Source of the DNA: Flaviflexus massiliensis
Lineage (GTDB): Bacteria; Actinomycetota; Actinomycetes; Actinomycetales; Actinomycetaceae
Assembly: GCF_001375495.1 (NCBI RefSeq)
Contig: NZ_LN831058.1
Span: forward strand, 1,322,768 to 1,386,767
Direction of reading: 5' to 3'
Length of the DNA: 64,000 nt
Made by a program: the position numbers and the translations under genes. The notes under the pieces are model-generated. The model ran no database searches. It saw nothing but the letters and a program-made list of their open reading frames with translations, and was not told the origin of the DNA. Below are positions 44,866 to 53,798 of the stretch, piece after piece. Each line of letters starts with the position of its first letter. Positions within the stretch are counted from its first letter, which is position 1.

Positions 44866-45216
44866 ATGGCTGAATCGATTCCCCTGGCACCCTTTGGGCG
44901 GCGCATTGCCGCACTTGTTACCGACTGGGGACTGGCGATGGCCATTTCGGCTGGCTTCTTTCATTTCAACGAATTCGCTACCCTCGGTGTTTTCGCACTT
45001 ATGCAGCTTCTGCTCATCGGAACGCTCGGAAGCAGCATCGGCCACTTCTTCCTCAGACTCGGTGTTCGCCGCACCAACGGCCAACTCCCAGGACCGCTCA
45101 AAGCTCTCGGCCGCACCGTTCTGCTGTGCCTCGTCCTGCCGGCCATCTTCACAGTTCCCGATGGTCGTAGCTACCATGATGCGCTCATGGGAACCACAAT
45201 CACCCACATTCGCTAA
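44866..45216 (+). CDS. RDD family membrane protein
   Basis: A 116-residue protein opening with the RDD-type segment PLAPFGRRIAALVTDWGLAMA, where the Arg and Asp (R, D) mark the domain. Hydrophobic helices lie at about 18-35, 40-62 and 85-102. It neighbours glnA1 as in many actinobacteria. The function is unknown; ion transport has been proposed for RDD proteins. Confidence 0.85.
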   Translation: MAESIPLAPFGRRIAALVTDWGLAMAISAGFFHFNEFATLGVFALMQLLLIGTLGSSIGHFFLRLGVRRTNGQLPGPLKALGRTVLLCLVLPAIFTVPDGRSYHDALMGTTITHIR

Positions 45217-45522
45217 GCATTCCTCGAGACCAGGTAGCGCTGCCAGAAGCAACTGAGCGTAGAGAGCGAATCCAAGAAAACGGGGCTATTCACCGGAGAT
45301 CTCGATATAGGTCTGAGACGTTCGCCATGCAGTTGGTAGGTCAACAGTTGCACGGATTTATTCACCATGGCAAGGACATGTCACCATGTCACCTGCGAGA
45401 CATCACGCTGGTCCTTCGTCCATCTCTCGAACGGGGCGCGTTCAATGTTTGGGGGTTTACGAGTATCTGATCGTCAACGTGGTGTTGGCCGAATCCTCTC
45501 GGTGGTGTAAGCCGGAGAAAAC
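45217..45522. other. Non-coding gap between convergent RDD and DUF4191 genes
   Basis: About 300 bases with no credible frame or RNA. A strong hairpin at 45523-45547 closes it on the DUF4191 side. Confidence 0.5.
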
Positions 45523-45547
45523 AGTGTCCCCGCCGGTGGCGGGGACA
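45523..45547 (-). terminator. Terminator of the DUF4191 gene
   Basis: GTGTCCCCGCC at 45523-45533 pairs with GGCGGGGACAC at 45537-45547 around a 3-base loop. On the leftward strand it is followed by TGTTTTC, a usable U tract, and lies 15 bases past the stop. Confidence 0.8.
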
Positions 45548-45561
45548 CAGAAGGCTGGGGA

Positions 45562-46257
45562 TTAGCGTCCGCGGGTGGCGCGGCGATCGGGCCTCATCTT
45601 GTACGGATCGATGCCCTTGGGGATGGGAAGCTGGTTGGTCTTGATCGAGTCGTAACGCTTCGCGACCACACCGACCTCGGCAGACGTGAGGGTCTTGGGA
45701 AGCTTCTTCAGAGACTTCATGAGCTTGCCCAGCTTGACCTGGTCCTCGTCGGTGCCAACATGAATGGCGTGAACGGGAACATTCGGCGCAATGCGGCGAG
45801 CTTGCTTACGCTCGTCCTCCACGAGTTTCTGCACGCGGTTCGTGGGACCCTCGGTCACAAGGACAATACCGGGCTTACCGATGAGGCGGAACACCATGTC
45901 CTGGGTGCGAGCATTGAACCGGACGGGCTCCTCCTGGAAGGACCAACCGCGGCGGATGCGGCCGATGACGGCGGAGGCAGCTCCCGGGATCCCCTCCATC
46001 TGCTTATACGACGCGCTCTCAATGAAGCGGGTGAGAGTCACCATCGTCAGCATGGGGCCGAGAATGACACCGGAAATGGTCCACAGGATCCAGTTTCCAG
46101 TCACAATGCCGACGGTAATGAAACCGCCGGTGACGAGAACAAACACGCCAAGAAGAATCCACGGCAGTGCCGGGTAGGACTTCTTCGCGATCTTGTAACC
46201 GTCACCGAGGAGTTGATACCACCGGCGCTTGTTCGGGTCTTTGTCTGCCTTTGCCAT
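45562..46257 (-). CDS. DUF4191 membrane protein
   Basis: A 231-residue protein with a basic N-terminus (KADKDPNKRRWYQLLGDGYK), then two adjacent hydrophobic helices (about 29-50 and 55-76). A cytosolic, Lys/Arg-rich domain follows, with GIVLVTEGPTNRVQKLVEDE and a C-terminal basic tail. This is the actinobacterial DUF4191 family (Rv2219-like), whose genes lie beside glnA1 or lipA/lipB. The function is unknown. The lipA and lipB genes that accompany it in mycobacteria are missing here. Confidence 0.9.
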   Translation of the reverse strand: MAKADKDPNKRRWYQLLGDGYKIAKKSYPALPWILLGVFVLVTGGFITVGIVTGNWILWTISGVILGPMLTMVTLTRFIESASYKQMEGIPGAASAVIGRIRRGWSFQEEPVRFNARTQDMVFRLIGKPGIVLVTEGPTNRVQKLVEDERKQARRIAPNVPVHAIHVGTDEDQVKLGKLMKSLKKLPKTLTSAEVGVVAKRYDSIKTNQLPIPKGIDPYKMRPDRRATRGR

Positions 46258-46267
46258 GATTCCTAGT

Positions 46268-47458
46268 CTAGCGTGAACGATCGCGCAGAGCCGCGATCAG
46301 CCCTATGAGACCCATGACTAAAGCGGATCCCGCGGCGACCCAGAAGGCGTAGGCAAGCTCCGTCTTGAGTAGTTGTCCAGCGAGTGCCGCACCGATGGCA
46401 ACACCACCAACGTTTGCTGCCCCCAGCGCCGTCATCGCCACCCCGTCACCACCGCGCGGGGCGCGCCTCGATGCGAGAGTGAACATGGCCACAGAGGCCG
46501 GGCCGATTGCGAGTCCGAGCAGGAAGAGGATTCCCGCGAGCTGCCAGGGGCTGTTCGTCAAGGGGGCGATGGGGACGAGGATGGCGAGGATGATGCCTGA
46601 AATGGCGATGCGGGCGGGCTGGCTGATCCGTTCGGGGATCGCGACCGCACTCAGGGCGGTGATGGCCGCGCCGGCACCCATTGCCGCATAGATAAGTCCC
46701 GCGTAGCTTGCTGAACCAAAACCTTCCGCGGCTGCCGTGGTCGAGGTCTGCATGGATCCGAAGTACGAGCCGAGGCACAGCATGGCGAGGAGCGATGCCG
46801 CGACGAGGGTCACCGTTCGCCACAGGGCAGGTGAGGGAGTTCCTTCAACTTTGCTCGATGTGGTTGGTGCTGACCGATGGACACCCAGGGTCGTGACGCA
46901 CGTTGCGGCAATGACAGCGGACAAGATCAACGGTGTTGATGGAGACAGCGTCGTCGCGAGAATGCCGACAATGGCGGGGCCGAGAACAAAGTTCAATTCA
47001 TCCGCAACAGTCTCGTAGGACATGGCGGTTGCGATTGTCTTCGGTGTTTTTGCGACCGAGTACCACCTGATGCGCATGAGAGCACCGACGGGAGTTGTCG
47101 TGAATCCGACCAGGGCACAGAAGACAAGGACAACGGAGAATGGCTGTCCGAGCTCCGTGACGGCCACCAAACCTATCAGTGTAGCGGCGTTGACGGGACC
47201 CAAAATGAGGAACGGGAGGCGCTGGCCTGCCCGGTCTGTCCACTGCCCAATGAGGGGCTGCCCAATACCGGTTGCGATCGCGAGTACGGCGGATGAAACC
47301 GCTGCGGAAGAAACCCCGTGATGCTGTGTCACGAGAGTGAGCACCCCGATGATGATCATCGAAGTGGGGAGCCGACCAATGAATGCGAGCGGCATGAAAG
47401 ACCCACCCCAGAGCCGAGGCAGGTCACGATAGCTAGTAAAGGAAGAAAGTACGTTCAT
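46268..47458 (-). CDS. MFS transporter
   Basis: A protein of about 396 residues with twelve hydrophobic helices. The loop-2 motif resembles GQPLIGQWTDRAGQRLPFL (about 65-83), close to the MFS consensus GxxxDRxGRR. It belongs to the drug/sugar-exporter-like group, but the substrate is unknown. The ATG at 47458 (MNVLSS) is favoured because the hairpin at 47469-47500 separates the frame from sucB; no strong ribosome site precedes it, and a start at MPLAFIGRLP further in is possible. Confidence 0.88.
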   Translation of the reverse strand: MNVLSSFTSYRDLPRLWGGSFMPLAFIGRLPTSMIIIGVLTLVTQHHGVSSAAVSSAVLAIATGIGQPLIGQWTDRAGQRLPFLILGPVNAATLIGLVAVTELGQPFSVVLVFCALVGFTTTPVGALMRIRWYSVAKTPKTIATAMSYETVADELNFVLGPAIVGILATTLSPSTPLILSAVIAATCVTTLGVHRSAPTTSSKVEGTPSPALWRTVTLVAASLLAMLCLGSYFGSMQTSTTAAAEGFGSASYAGLIYAAMGAGAAITALSAVAIPERISQPARIAISGIILAILVPIAPLTNSPWQLAGILFLLGLAIGPASVAMFTLASRRAPRGGDGVAMTALGAANVGGVAIGAALAGQLLKTELAYAFWVAAGSALVMGLIGLIAALRDRSR

Positions 47459-47468
47459 GAGAAGAAAA

Positions 47469-47500
47469 AGTGGAGGATCCACGATCGAGGACCCTCCACT
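47469..47500 (-). terminator. Terminator of the E2/E3 unit
   Basis: AGTGGAGGATCC at 47469-47480 and GGACCCTCCACT at 47489-47500 pair with one wobble around an 8-base loop, about 30 bases after the E2 stop. TTTTTCTTC follows on the leftward strand. Confidence 0.8.
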
Positions 47501-47528
47501 CTAACCTATGTGCACGTGCGTGCGTTGA

Positions 47529-49268
47529 CTATAGGCCAACCTCGGCAGCGAAGTCGCCCTCTTCAAGGCGGGCCTTCACGGCGGACAGGTAGCGGCCGGC
47601 GTCAGCACCGTCAATGAGGCGGTGGTCGTACGACAGGGCCAGGTAAATGTAGTTGCGGATACCGATCGACTCGTTACCGAACTCATCCTTGACGACTGCG
47701 GGACGCTTGACGATCGTGCCCACACCGAGGATTGCGGACTCGGGTGCGTTGACGATCGGGGTGTCGAACAGTGCTCCGGACGAACCGGTGTTCGTGATCG
47801 TGAAGGTGCCGCCCGACAATTCGTCAGGGGAGACCTTGCCAGAACGGGTGCGGGACGCGAGGTCGGCAATGGACTTGGAGATGCCAGCAATGTTGAGGTC
47901 GCCAGCATTCTTGATCACGGGAACCATGAGGCCACGCTCGGTGTCCACGGCAATACCAACGTGCTCGTGACCGAAGTATTCGACATTCTTCTCGTCGACG
48001 ATGCGAGCGTTGATCTTCGGGTGTGCCTTGAGCGCCTCGGTTGCTGCCTTGACGAAGAAGGGCAGGAACGTGAGCTTAACGCCCTCGGATGCCTGGAACT
48101 TCTCCTTCGCTGCGGTACGCAGTGCCACAACCTTGGTCACGTCGACCTCGACAACGGTCGTGAGCTGTGCGGAACCGTGGAGAGAGTCCATCATGCGCTG
48201 GGAAATGACCTGGCGCAGGCGGGACATCTTCTCCGTCGTGCCACGCAGCGGGGACACCTCGGTCACCTTCGCGGACTTCGCGGGAGCGGCGGAAGCTGCG
48301 GGAGCTGCTGCCTGTGCAGCGGCTGCCTCGGCGGCCTTCTTCGCTGCCTCAGCTGCTTCCTCAATGTCCTGGCGGCGGACTCGACCACCAACACCCGTGC
48401 CCTTGACCGAGTCAAGATCGACATCGAGCTCACGAGCGAGCTTGCGCACGATCGGGGTGACGTAGGTGCCGGTTGCGGATTCGGCAGCGGATGCTGCGGG
48501 GGCCGCGGACTCGGCGGGAGCTGCTGCCTTCGGAGCTTCCTCCTGCTTGGGAGCCTCCTCCTTGGGTGCTTCCTCCTGCTTCGGGGCCTCGGCAGGTGCC
48601 TCTTCCTTGGGGGCGGGTGCTTCCGCCTTCTTGGGGGAGCCGGAACCGATGATGGCCACGGGTGCGCCAACGTCAACGGTCTCGTCTTCGCCAACGAGAA
48701 TCTCGAGCAGAGTACCGGCGACGGGGGAAGGAACCTCGGTGTCAACCTTGTCGGTCGATACCTCGAGGAGAGCCTCGTCTACCTCAACGGTGTCGCCAAC
48801 TTCCTTGAGCCACTGGGTGACGGTGCCTTCCGTGACGGACTCGCCAAGCGCAGGCATGGTGACCTTCTCGCCGTCGGAAGAGCCGGAATCCTGTGATTCG
48901 GTGTCAGGCGCCTCTTCAGCGGGAGCTTCCTCAGCGGGAGCTTCCTCAGCGGGAGCCTCTTCGGCGGGTGCTTCCTTGGCAGCTGCTTCTTCGGTTGCGC
49001 TGTCGTTGCCCGAGTCATCGGAGGAACCGGAACCGTCACCAATGTAGGCAACGATGGCACCAACCTCGACGGTCTCGTCTTCCTCAACCACGATCTTCTC
49101 GAGAACACCGGCAATGGGGGAGGGAACCTCGGTGTCAACCTTGTCGGTCGATACCTCAAGCAAGGGCTCGTCCACCTCGACCGTGTCACCCACATTCTTC
49201 AGCCATTGCGTGACTGTACCGTCGGTGACGGATTCGCCCAGTGCGGGCATCTTAATTGCTTCAGACAT
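47529..49268 (-). CDS. sucB: Dihydrolipoamide acyltransferase (E2) with two lipoyl domains
   Basis: A 579-residue E2 core of a 2-oxoacid dehydrogenase complex. Lipoyl domain 1 is at about 1-77 (lipoyl Lys43 in STDKVDTE) and lipoyl domain 2 at about 135-208 (Lys174). Both are joined by Ala/Pro/Glu linkers, including EEAPA repeats at about 97-120. The E3-binding domain is at about 269-305 ([16 protein letters not shown]). The catalytic domain is at about 345-579 with HRLIDG (His549, Asp553). In mycobacteria the orthologue DlaT serves pyruvate dehydrogenase, so the natural complex may be PDH rather than OGDH. lpd lies directly upstream. Confidence 0.94.
   Translation of the reverse strand: MSEAIKMPALGESVTDGTVTQWLKNVGDTVEVDEPLLEVSTDKVDTEVPSPIAGVLEKIVVEEDETVEVGAIVAYIGDGSGSSDDSGNDSATEEAAAKEAPAEEAPAEEAPAEEAPAEEAPDTESQDSGSSDGEKVTMPALGESVTEGTVTQWLKEVGDTVEVDEALLEVSTDKVDTEVPSPVAGTLLEILVGEDETVDVGAPVAIIGSGSPKKAEAPAPKEEAPAEAPKQEEAPKEEAPKQEEAPKAAAPAESAAPAASAAESATGTYVTPIVRKLARELDVDLDSVKGTGVGGRVRRQDIEEAAEAAKKAAEAAAAQAAAPAASAAPAKSAKVTEVSPLRGTTEKMSRLRQVISQRMMDSLHGSAQLTTVVEVDVTKVVALRTAAKEKFQASEGVKLTFLPFFVKAATEALKAHPKINARIVDEKNVEYFGHEHVGIAVDTERGLMVPVIKNAGDLNIAGISKSIADLASRTRSGKVSPDELSGGTFTITNTGSSGALFDTPIVNAPESAILGVGTIVKRPAVVKDEFGNESIGIRNYIYLALSYDHRLIDGADAGRYLSAVKARLEEGDFAAEVGL
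48905..48975. repeat. 15-base tandem repeat in the E2 linker
   Basis: The unit AGCGGGAGCTTCCTC and close variants repeat about four times on the plus strand, encoding EEAPA units on the other strand. Such repeats can change copy number and so linker length. Confidence 0.7.
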
Positions 49269-49289
49269 TGTGTGTCAGTCTCCTTGAGC

Positions 49290-50669
49290 TTAGTTGTGGG
49301 TGTGCAACGGCTTGCCGGCAAGAGCGAGAACCGCTTCGCCAACGGCTTCGTTCTGGGTCGGGTGTGCGTGGATGAGGCCATCGAAGTCCTCCGGGAACGC
49401 TTCCCAGGCCACCATGAGCTGGCCTTCGCCAATCTGCTCGCCCATGCGAGCGCCGATGGCGTGGAAGCCAACGATCGGTCCGTCCTTCTCGCGCACGAGC
49501 TTGACGAAACCGGCGGTTCCGAGCATTTGGGACTTGCCGTTACCGGCAAGGTTGAACTCGGCAACCTCAATGTTGTCCTTACCGTATTTCTCTTCGGCTG
49601 CGTCCTGGTTGAGGCCAACCGAAGAAACTTCAGGATTGGTGAAGGTCACACGGGGGATGTGGGTCTCGTCGATTTCCTTGGGCTCGAGTCCAGCGATCTC
49701 TTCAGCAACGAAGATGCCCTGGAGGAAGCCGCGGTGCGCGAGCTGGAGGCCGGGAACAATGTCGCCGACTGCGTAAATGTTGCCAACACCGGTGTGGAGG
49801 CGTGCGTTCGTGGTGACGAAGCCGCGGTCCATGGGGATGCCCTGCTCTTCGTAGCCAAGGTTGGCGGTCGCGGGGCCGCGACCGATGGCGACGAGAAGGT
49901 AGGAGGCCTCGTAGGACTTGCCGTCCTGGGTGTAAACCTTGACGCCGTTCTCGTTCTGTTCAACGCGGTCAAACATCGTCTTGGTCTTGAAGTTGATCTT
50001 GCGCTTACGGAAAGCACGCTCGAGGGCCTTGGAGATGGCGGGATCCTCGTTCGGGAGGAGATTGGGCAGACCCTCAATGATCGTGACGTCAGCACCCATC
50101 GACTTCCATGCGGAAGCGAACTCGGAACCGATAACGCCACCACCGAGAACCACGACGGACTCGGGCACCTCGGTCATCTGCAGAGCCTGCTCGGAAGTAA
50201 TAACGCGGCCCTCAATTGCGAGGCCGGGGATCGACTTCGAGTAGGAACCGGTGGCGAGAATAATGTTCTTGCCCTTGAGGACACGGTCACCAACCTGGAC
50301 CGTGTTCGGTCCGGTGAGGCGGCCCCAGCCTTCAACGGTTTCAACGTTGCGCGAAGCCACGAGTCCGGTCAGGCCCTTGTACATGCGGGCAACGACACCG
50401 TCCTTGTAGGAGTTCAGCGCCTCCATGTCGATACCTTCGAAACTGGTTTTGACGCCAATGCTCGCGCCCTCACGTGCCTCGTCGGCTACGTCAGCGGCGT
50501 GCAGAAGCGCCTTGGTGGGAATGCAACCCCGGTGAAGGCAGGTTCCCCCGACCTTGTCACCCTCGACGAGTGCCACTGTCAATCCCAACTGTCCTGCGCG
50601 CAGGGCAGCTGCATAGCCACCCGAGCCCGCACCGAGGATAACGATGTCGTATTCCTGCGTGTCAGCCAC
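49290..50669 (-). CDS. lpdA: Dihydrolipoamide dehydrogenase (E3)
   Basis: A 459-residue flavoprotein that reoxidises the E2 lipoyl groups with NAD+. It has FAD motif DIVILGAGSGGYAAALRA, redox-active disulfide GGTCLHRGCIPTKAL, NAD-binding VVVLGGGVIGSEFAS, and the second FAD block IYAVGDIVPG. The C-terminal catalytic dyad lies in HAIGARMGEQIGE and IHAHPTQNEAV. GTG 50669 is used, with GGGAGA upstream. It precedes the E2 gene by 21 bases, forming an lpdA-sucB unit. Confidence 0.95.
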   Translation of the reverse strand: MADTQEYDIVILGAGSGGYAAALRAGQLGLTVALVEGDKVGGTCLHRGCIPTKALLHAADVADEAREGASIGVKTSFEGIDMEALNSYKDGVVARMYKGLTGLVASRNVETVEGWGRLTGPNTVQVGDRVLKGKNIILATGSYSKSIPGLAIEGRVITSEQALQMTEVPESVVVLGGGVIGSEFASAWKSMGADVTIIEGLPNLLPNEDPAISKALERAFRKRKINFKTKTMFDRVEQNENGVKVYTQDGKSYEASYLLVAIGRGPATANLGYEEQGIPMDRGFVTTNARLHTGVGNIYAVGDIVPGLQLAHRGFLQGIFVAEEIAGLEPKEIDETHIPRVTFTNPEVSSVGLNQDAAEEKYGKDNIEVAEFNLAGNGKSQMLGTAGFVKLVREKDGPIVGFHAIGARMGEQIGEGQLMVAWEAFPEDFDGLIHAHPTQNEAVGEAVLALAGKPLHTHN

Positions 50670-50809
50670 GTAGATCTCCCTTAATCTCAACTCGAAAACC
50701 CGGCCGAACGGCCGCGTCACTCACCTGTTATTGTTCCACTTTCTAGGCCAAACGTCATGGTAGTTCGCTCATGTTCTCTGATTGCTGAGGGAGAAAGTAC
50801 AATAAGCTC

Positions 50810-51109
50810 ATGGGAATTTTCTCTCGTTTGGGTAGCGGTGGGTCTCGTGACCGCAGGAATGCGACGGCAGAACACTTCCGGGATTTCATCAGCACACGCA
50901 AAGGTGTCGAAGCCTATTTCGAGCCGGCCGGAGCCCGTGAACCCATGTCTCTCATTCTTGTGGCCCGTGATGGGGAATGGACCAGGCGTCCCGTTCCGAG
51001 CGTCAAAGAGGCCGCGAAACTGGCCGCTGAGCTGGGATTACCCTTCTACGAAGTGATCCGAACAGGGTACCCGCAGCGCATGCGGGAATGGTCGCGCAAG
51101 AACAAATAG
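50810..51109 (+). CDS. Small conserved actinobacterial protein
   Basis: A 99-residue protein starting MGIFSRLGSGGSRDRRNAT, with a core SLILVARDGEWTRRPVPSVKEAAKLA and an end YPQRMREWSRKNK. It resembles short proteins that sit near lpd and are often labelled oxidoreductase without evidence in actinobacteria. It has no cofactor motif and no membrane segment. It is divergent from lpdA. Function unknown. Confidence 0.8.
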   Translation: MGIFSRLGSGGSRDRRNATAEHFRDFISTRKGVEAYFEPAGAREPMSLILVARDGEWTRRPVPSVKEAAKLAAELGLPFYEVIRTGYPQRMREWSRKNK

Positions 51110-51444
51110 TTACGGCATAGCGGATGCGCGACTCGGCCTTCAGTTAGGAAACTGCGACCGGTTTCTGTCGATTTCAGGCTGCCCCCAGGGCTGAAAGCTC
51201 CGATACACCAGCCTCGGGTAAGCTCCGAATTGGTTGTGGGCGGCAGACTCTCGCCCAAGAAATTTGTGAATCCGCTCCTGTTCGTGTGAGGACTTTCACC
51301 GCATCAGACCGGCTCAATTCACCCCACTTCTGGGGGCCCTGTCGACAACTTGGACAAGGTCGATCTGTGGACGCAGGACTCGATGAGTCGGCTTCCTAAA
51401 CTCGCAGGGGTCAAGAGCATTCTTGGGGAATATAGAAGCATGAG
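51110..51444. other. Non-coding region ending at an orphan terminator
   Basis: About 335 bases separate the small gene from a very strong hairpin at 51445-51474. No protein-coding frame here is convincing. The separation suggests either a long 3' UTR or an unrecognised small RNA ending at that hairpin. Confidence 0.45.
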
Positions 51445-51474
51445 TTGGGGCCCGCGCCTATGCGCGGGCCCCAA
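51445..51474 (+). terminator. Very strong stem-loop
   Basis: TTGGGGCCCGCGC at 51445-51457 pairs perfectly with 51462-51474 around the loop CTAT. TCGTTT follows. It lies 335 bases after the nearest rightward gene, and leftward transcripts of pepA end at 51575. Confidence 0.8.
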
Positions 51475-51574
51475 TCGTTTGCGCGTCCTTCTTTCTTCCT
51501 ATTCGGCTGAGGCGTTGATGGCCCGAGTCAGCTAAAGATTCGGAAGAGTCTGTGCGAATTTTTGTTTTGCCGGC

Positions 51575-53065
51575 TTACTTCTCGGCGGTGTGGGCGGTTG
51601 CCCACTCGAGGAGGGTCTGCACTGCGACGCCGGTTCCGCCCTTGGGGGTGGAACCGAAGGGGCCCTCTTCGTTGAAGGAGGGGCCTGCGATATCGAGGTG
51701 AGCCCAGGGGGTGTCACCGACGTACTCAGCGAGGAAGAGGCCTGCGGAGAGCATGCCGCCGCCGCGTCCGCCGGAGTTCTTCGTGTCGGCGATATCCGAG
51801 TCGAAGCCCTTGTTCAGGTGAGCGGGGAGGGGCATGGGCCACATGTCTTCACCCGTGGCTTCAGCTGCTTCAATGATCTCGTTACGAATGTTATCGGTTC
51901 CCATGACGCCGGTGATGCGGGGGCCGAGAGCAACGATCTGAGCGCCGGTCAGAGTCGCGATATCGATGACCGCGGTCGGCTTCTCTTCGACCGCGCGTGC
52001 CAGGCCGTCACCGAGGACGAGACGCCCCTCAGCATCCGTATTGTTGACCTCAACGGTACGGCCCGAGTACATGGTGAGAACGTCACCGGGGCGTGTGGCG
52101 GTGCCAGAGGGCATGTTTTCCGCAAGGCACAGCCACGCCACGAGATTGACCTTGAGGCCAAGGCGGGAGGCGGCAAGAACGGTTTCGAGAACGGTAGCGG
52201 CACCGGTCATGTCCGTCTTCATCGTTTCCATGGACTTGGCAGGCTTGGGTGAAAGGCCGCCGGAGTCGAAGGTGATGCCCTTGCCGACAAGCGCAAGTGT
52301 TTCGGTCGCTCCCTTGGCCTTGTATTCAAAGCGGACGAGGCGGGGCGGATTGAGTGAGCCCTGGCCAACACCGAGGATGCCGCCAAAGCCTTCCTCTTCC
52401 AGCTGGTTCTCGTCCCACACCTGGACCGAGAGGGAACGGTCGGTCTTCGCGTAGGCTTCCGCGAGTTCCGCCATCGAAACCGGAGTCAGGTCGGATGCGG
52501 GGGTGTTGACGTGGTCGCGAACCCGTGAGATCGCTTCCGCAACAACCTGAGCCTCGGCCGACAGTGCGTCGAGTTCGGCCTTCTTGAGCTTGGCGGGGGT
52601 GACAACGGTGATGGTGTCCGCGGGTGCGGGCTGGACCTTGTAATCCTCGTAGATGTAAGCACCGAGCAGACCGCCAAGGCCCGCCTGATAGGCGCTCTCC
52701 GGATCCTCAAAAGGCACCGCTAGCGCAATGTGTGAGACACCTGACAAACCGCGCACAGCCGCTCCGAAGGCCTCGCGAAGATCGATTGCTTCGAGGGAGG
52801 CGCGGTCCTTGCCGGTACCAACGAAGGCAACGGTGTCGGCAGCAATGCCGGAAGGAGAGGGAATGCGAGTCAGCGAGCCGGTCTTACCCGAAACTCCGAG
52901 CTTGGGCAGTACCTCATCCAGTCCCGCAGCAACCTTTTTCGGAAGCGCATCCGACAGGATGTGGATGCCGTCCTCGCCGGTGACGACGGGCACAACTAGG
53001 ACGTTGGCAGTAGTTTTATCTGGGGCTTGTTGAATAAAGTTCAGTTCAGACACGTCTATCATCAT
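51575..53065 (-). CDS. pepA: Leucyl aminopeptidase (M17)
   Basis: An enzyme of about 496 residues that removes N-terminal Leu and other residues. It is cytoplasmic, hexameric and has two metals. Catalytic blocks are ALVGKGITFDSGGLSPKP (Lys and Asp ligands), MKTDMTGAATV (Asp), NNTDAEGRLVLGD (the NTDAEGRL signature with Asp and Glu ligands and the catalytic Arg), then TLTGAQIVALG. The start is uncertain: two adjacent ATG codons (53065, 53062), no strong ribosome site. It begins 23 bases from the divergent membrane-protein gene. It matches Rv2213 in the syntenic block. Confidence 0.95.
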   Translation of the reverse strand: MMIDVSELNFIQQAPDKTTANVLVVPVVTGEDGIHILSDALPKKVAAGLDEVLPKLGVSGKTGSLTRIPSPSGIAADTVAFVGTGKDRASLEAIDLREAFGAAVRGLSGVSHIALAVPFEDPESAYQAGLGGLLGAYIYEDYKVQPAPADTITVVTPAKLKKAELDALSAEAQVVAEAISRVRDHVNTPASDLTPVSMAELAEAYAKTDRSLSVQVWDENQLEEEGFGGILGVGQGSLNPPRLVRFEYKAKGATETLALVGKGITFDSGGLSPKPAKSMETMKTDMTGAATVLETVLAASRLGLKVNLVAWLCLAENMPSGTATRPGDVLTMYSGRTVEVNNTDAEGRLVLGDGLARAVEEKPTAVIDIATLTGAQIVALGPRITGVMGTDNIRNEIIEAAEATGEDMWPMPLPAHLNKGFDSDIADTKNSGGRGGGMLSAGLFLAEYVGDTPWAHLDIAGPSFNEEGPFGSTPKGGTGVAVQTLLEWATAHTAEK

Positions 53066-53088
53066 AGCTGGGTAACGAAGGAGGTCGA

Positions 53089-53526
53089 GTGGAACAGGAC
53101 TCGTCGTCACACGAACTGTCGGACAGCCGGCGCACCGCGCGCGGCAGCGCACGCCTACTCATCTTCCTCATCGCAGGACTCACACTCGTCTTTTCTTGGC
53201 TCGGAGTCGTCGGTGCGACATCGGCGTTCATGAACGACCGACCGGCCACCGCGGTTCTTACGCTCGTGGCCGCGATCGTCTGGATTGGGATGAGCGCGGG
53301 ACTGCTGCACAATGGTCGCCGTATGAGGCGAGTTGCCTGGGCCGGGGCCATCATCAACCTCACCCTGCCGATCATCGGGATTTTCGTCAATCTCCCGCTC
53401 GATATGTGGAGCCCGTGGCGGGATGGTGGGCTTGCCTACTGGTACGTTCCGACCATCGTGACCGTCATGGCCATCATCTGGCTCTACACCTCCTCGCCCG
53501 CCCGACTCGCCCAGCAGAACGGCTAA
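53089..53526 (+). CDS. Small membrane protein of unknown function
   Basis: A 145-residue protein with four hydrophobic segments (about 22-44, 52-72, 83-103 and 120-137) and a charged N-terminus. The GTG start at 53089 has a strong AAGGAGG site six bases upstream. I recognise no family; the tail ends PARLAQQNG. It ends 40 bases before a perfect 13-bp terminator, so it is a monocistronic unit. Confidence 0.78.
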   Translation: MEQDSSSHELSDSRRTARGSARLLIFLIAGLTLVFSWLGVVGATSAFMNDRPATAVLTLVAAIVWIGMSAGLLHNGRRMRRVAWAGAIINLTLPIIGIFVNLPLDMWSPWRDGGLAYWYVPTIVTVMAIIWLYTSSPARLAQQNG

Positions 53527-53566
53527 CCACCCGCTCGGGTCGTAACTGGCTAGAGTCTCACCTTCT

Positions 53567-53599
53567 AATCAGCCTCTCACCTTCGATGAGAGGCTGATT
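53567..53599 (+). terminator. Terminator of the small membrane-protein gene
   Basis: AATCAGCCTCTCA at 53567-53579 pairs with TGAGAGGCTGATT at 53587-53599 around a 7-base loop; TTAT follows. Confidence 0.85.
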
Positions 53600-53798
53600 T
53601 ATAGCCCCTGAACTGGTACCTGGATGTGCGGGACTACAGCTTCGGCAAGAGTCGCCCAAGTCTTTTGAGCAGTCGTCATCTTGCCTATTCTCCGACGTCC
53701 CGGTGAAGGACTGCACCTAAGGAATGATGAAGCAGGATCATTGTGTCGGGAGAGAGTGGGCACCGATATTGGGCAGGCGTGAAGCCCGCTAGACTGGG

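Noticed and set aside
47622-48896. 424-codon rightward open frame
   Set aside because: Antisense to the E2 gene; low-complexity Cys/Gly/Leu tracts come from the reverse of Ala/Pro/Glu linkers.
49206-50684. 492-codon rightward open frame
   Set aside because: Antisense to lpdA, whose motifs are complete.
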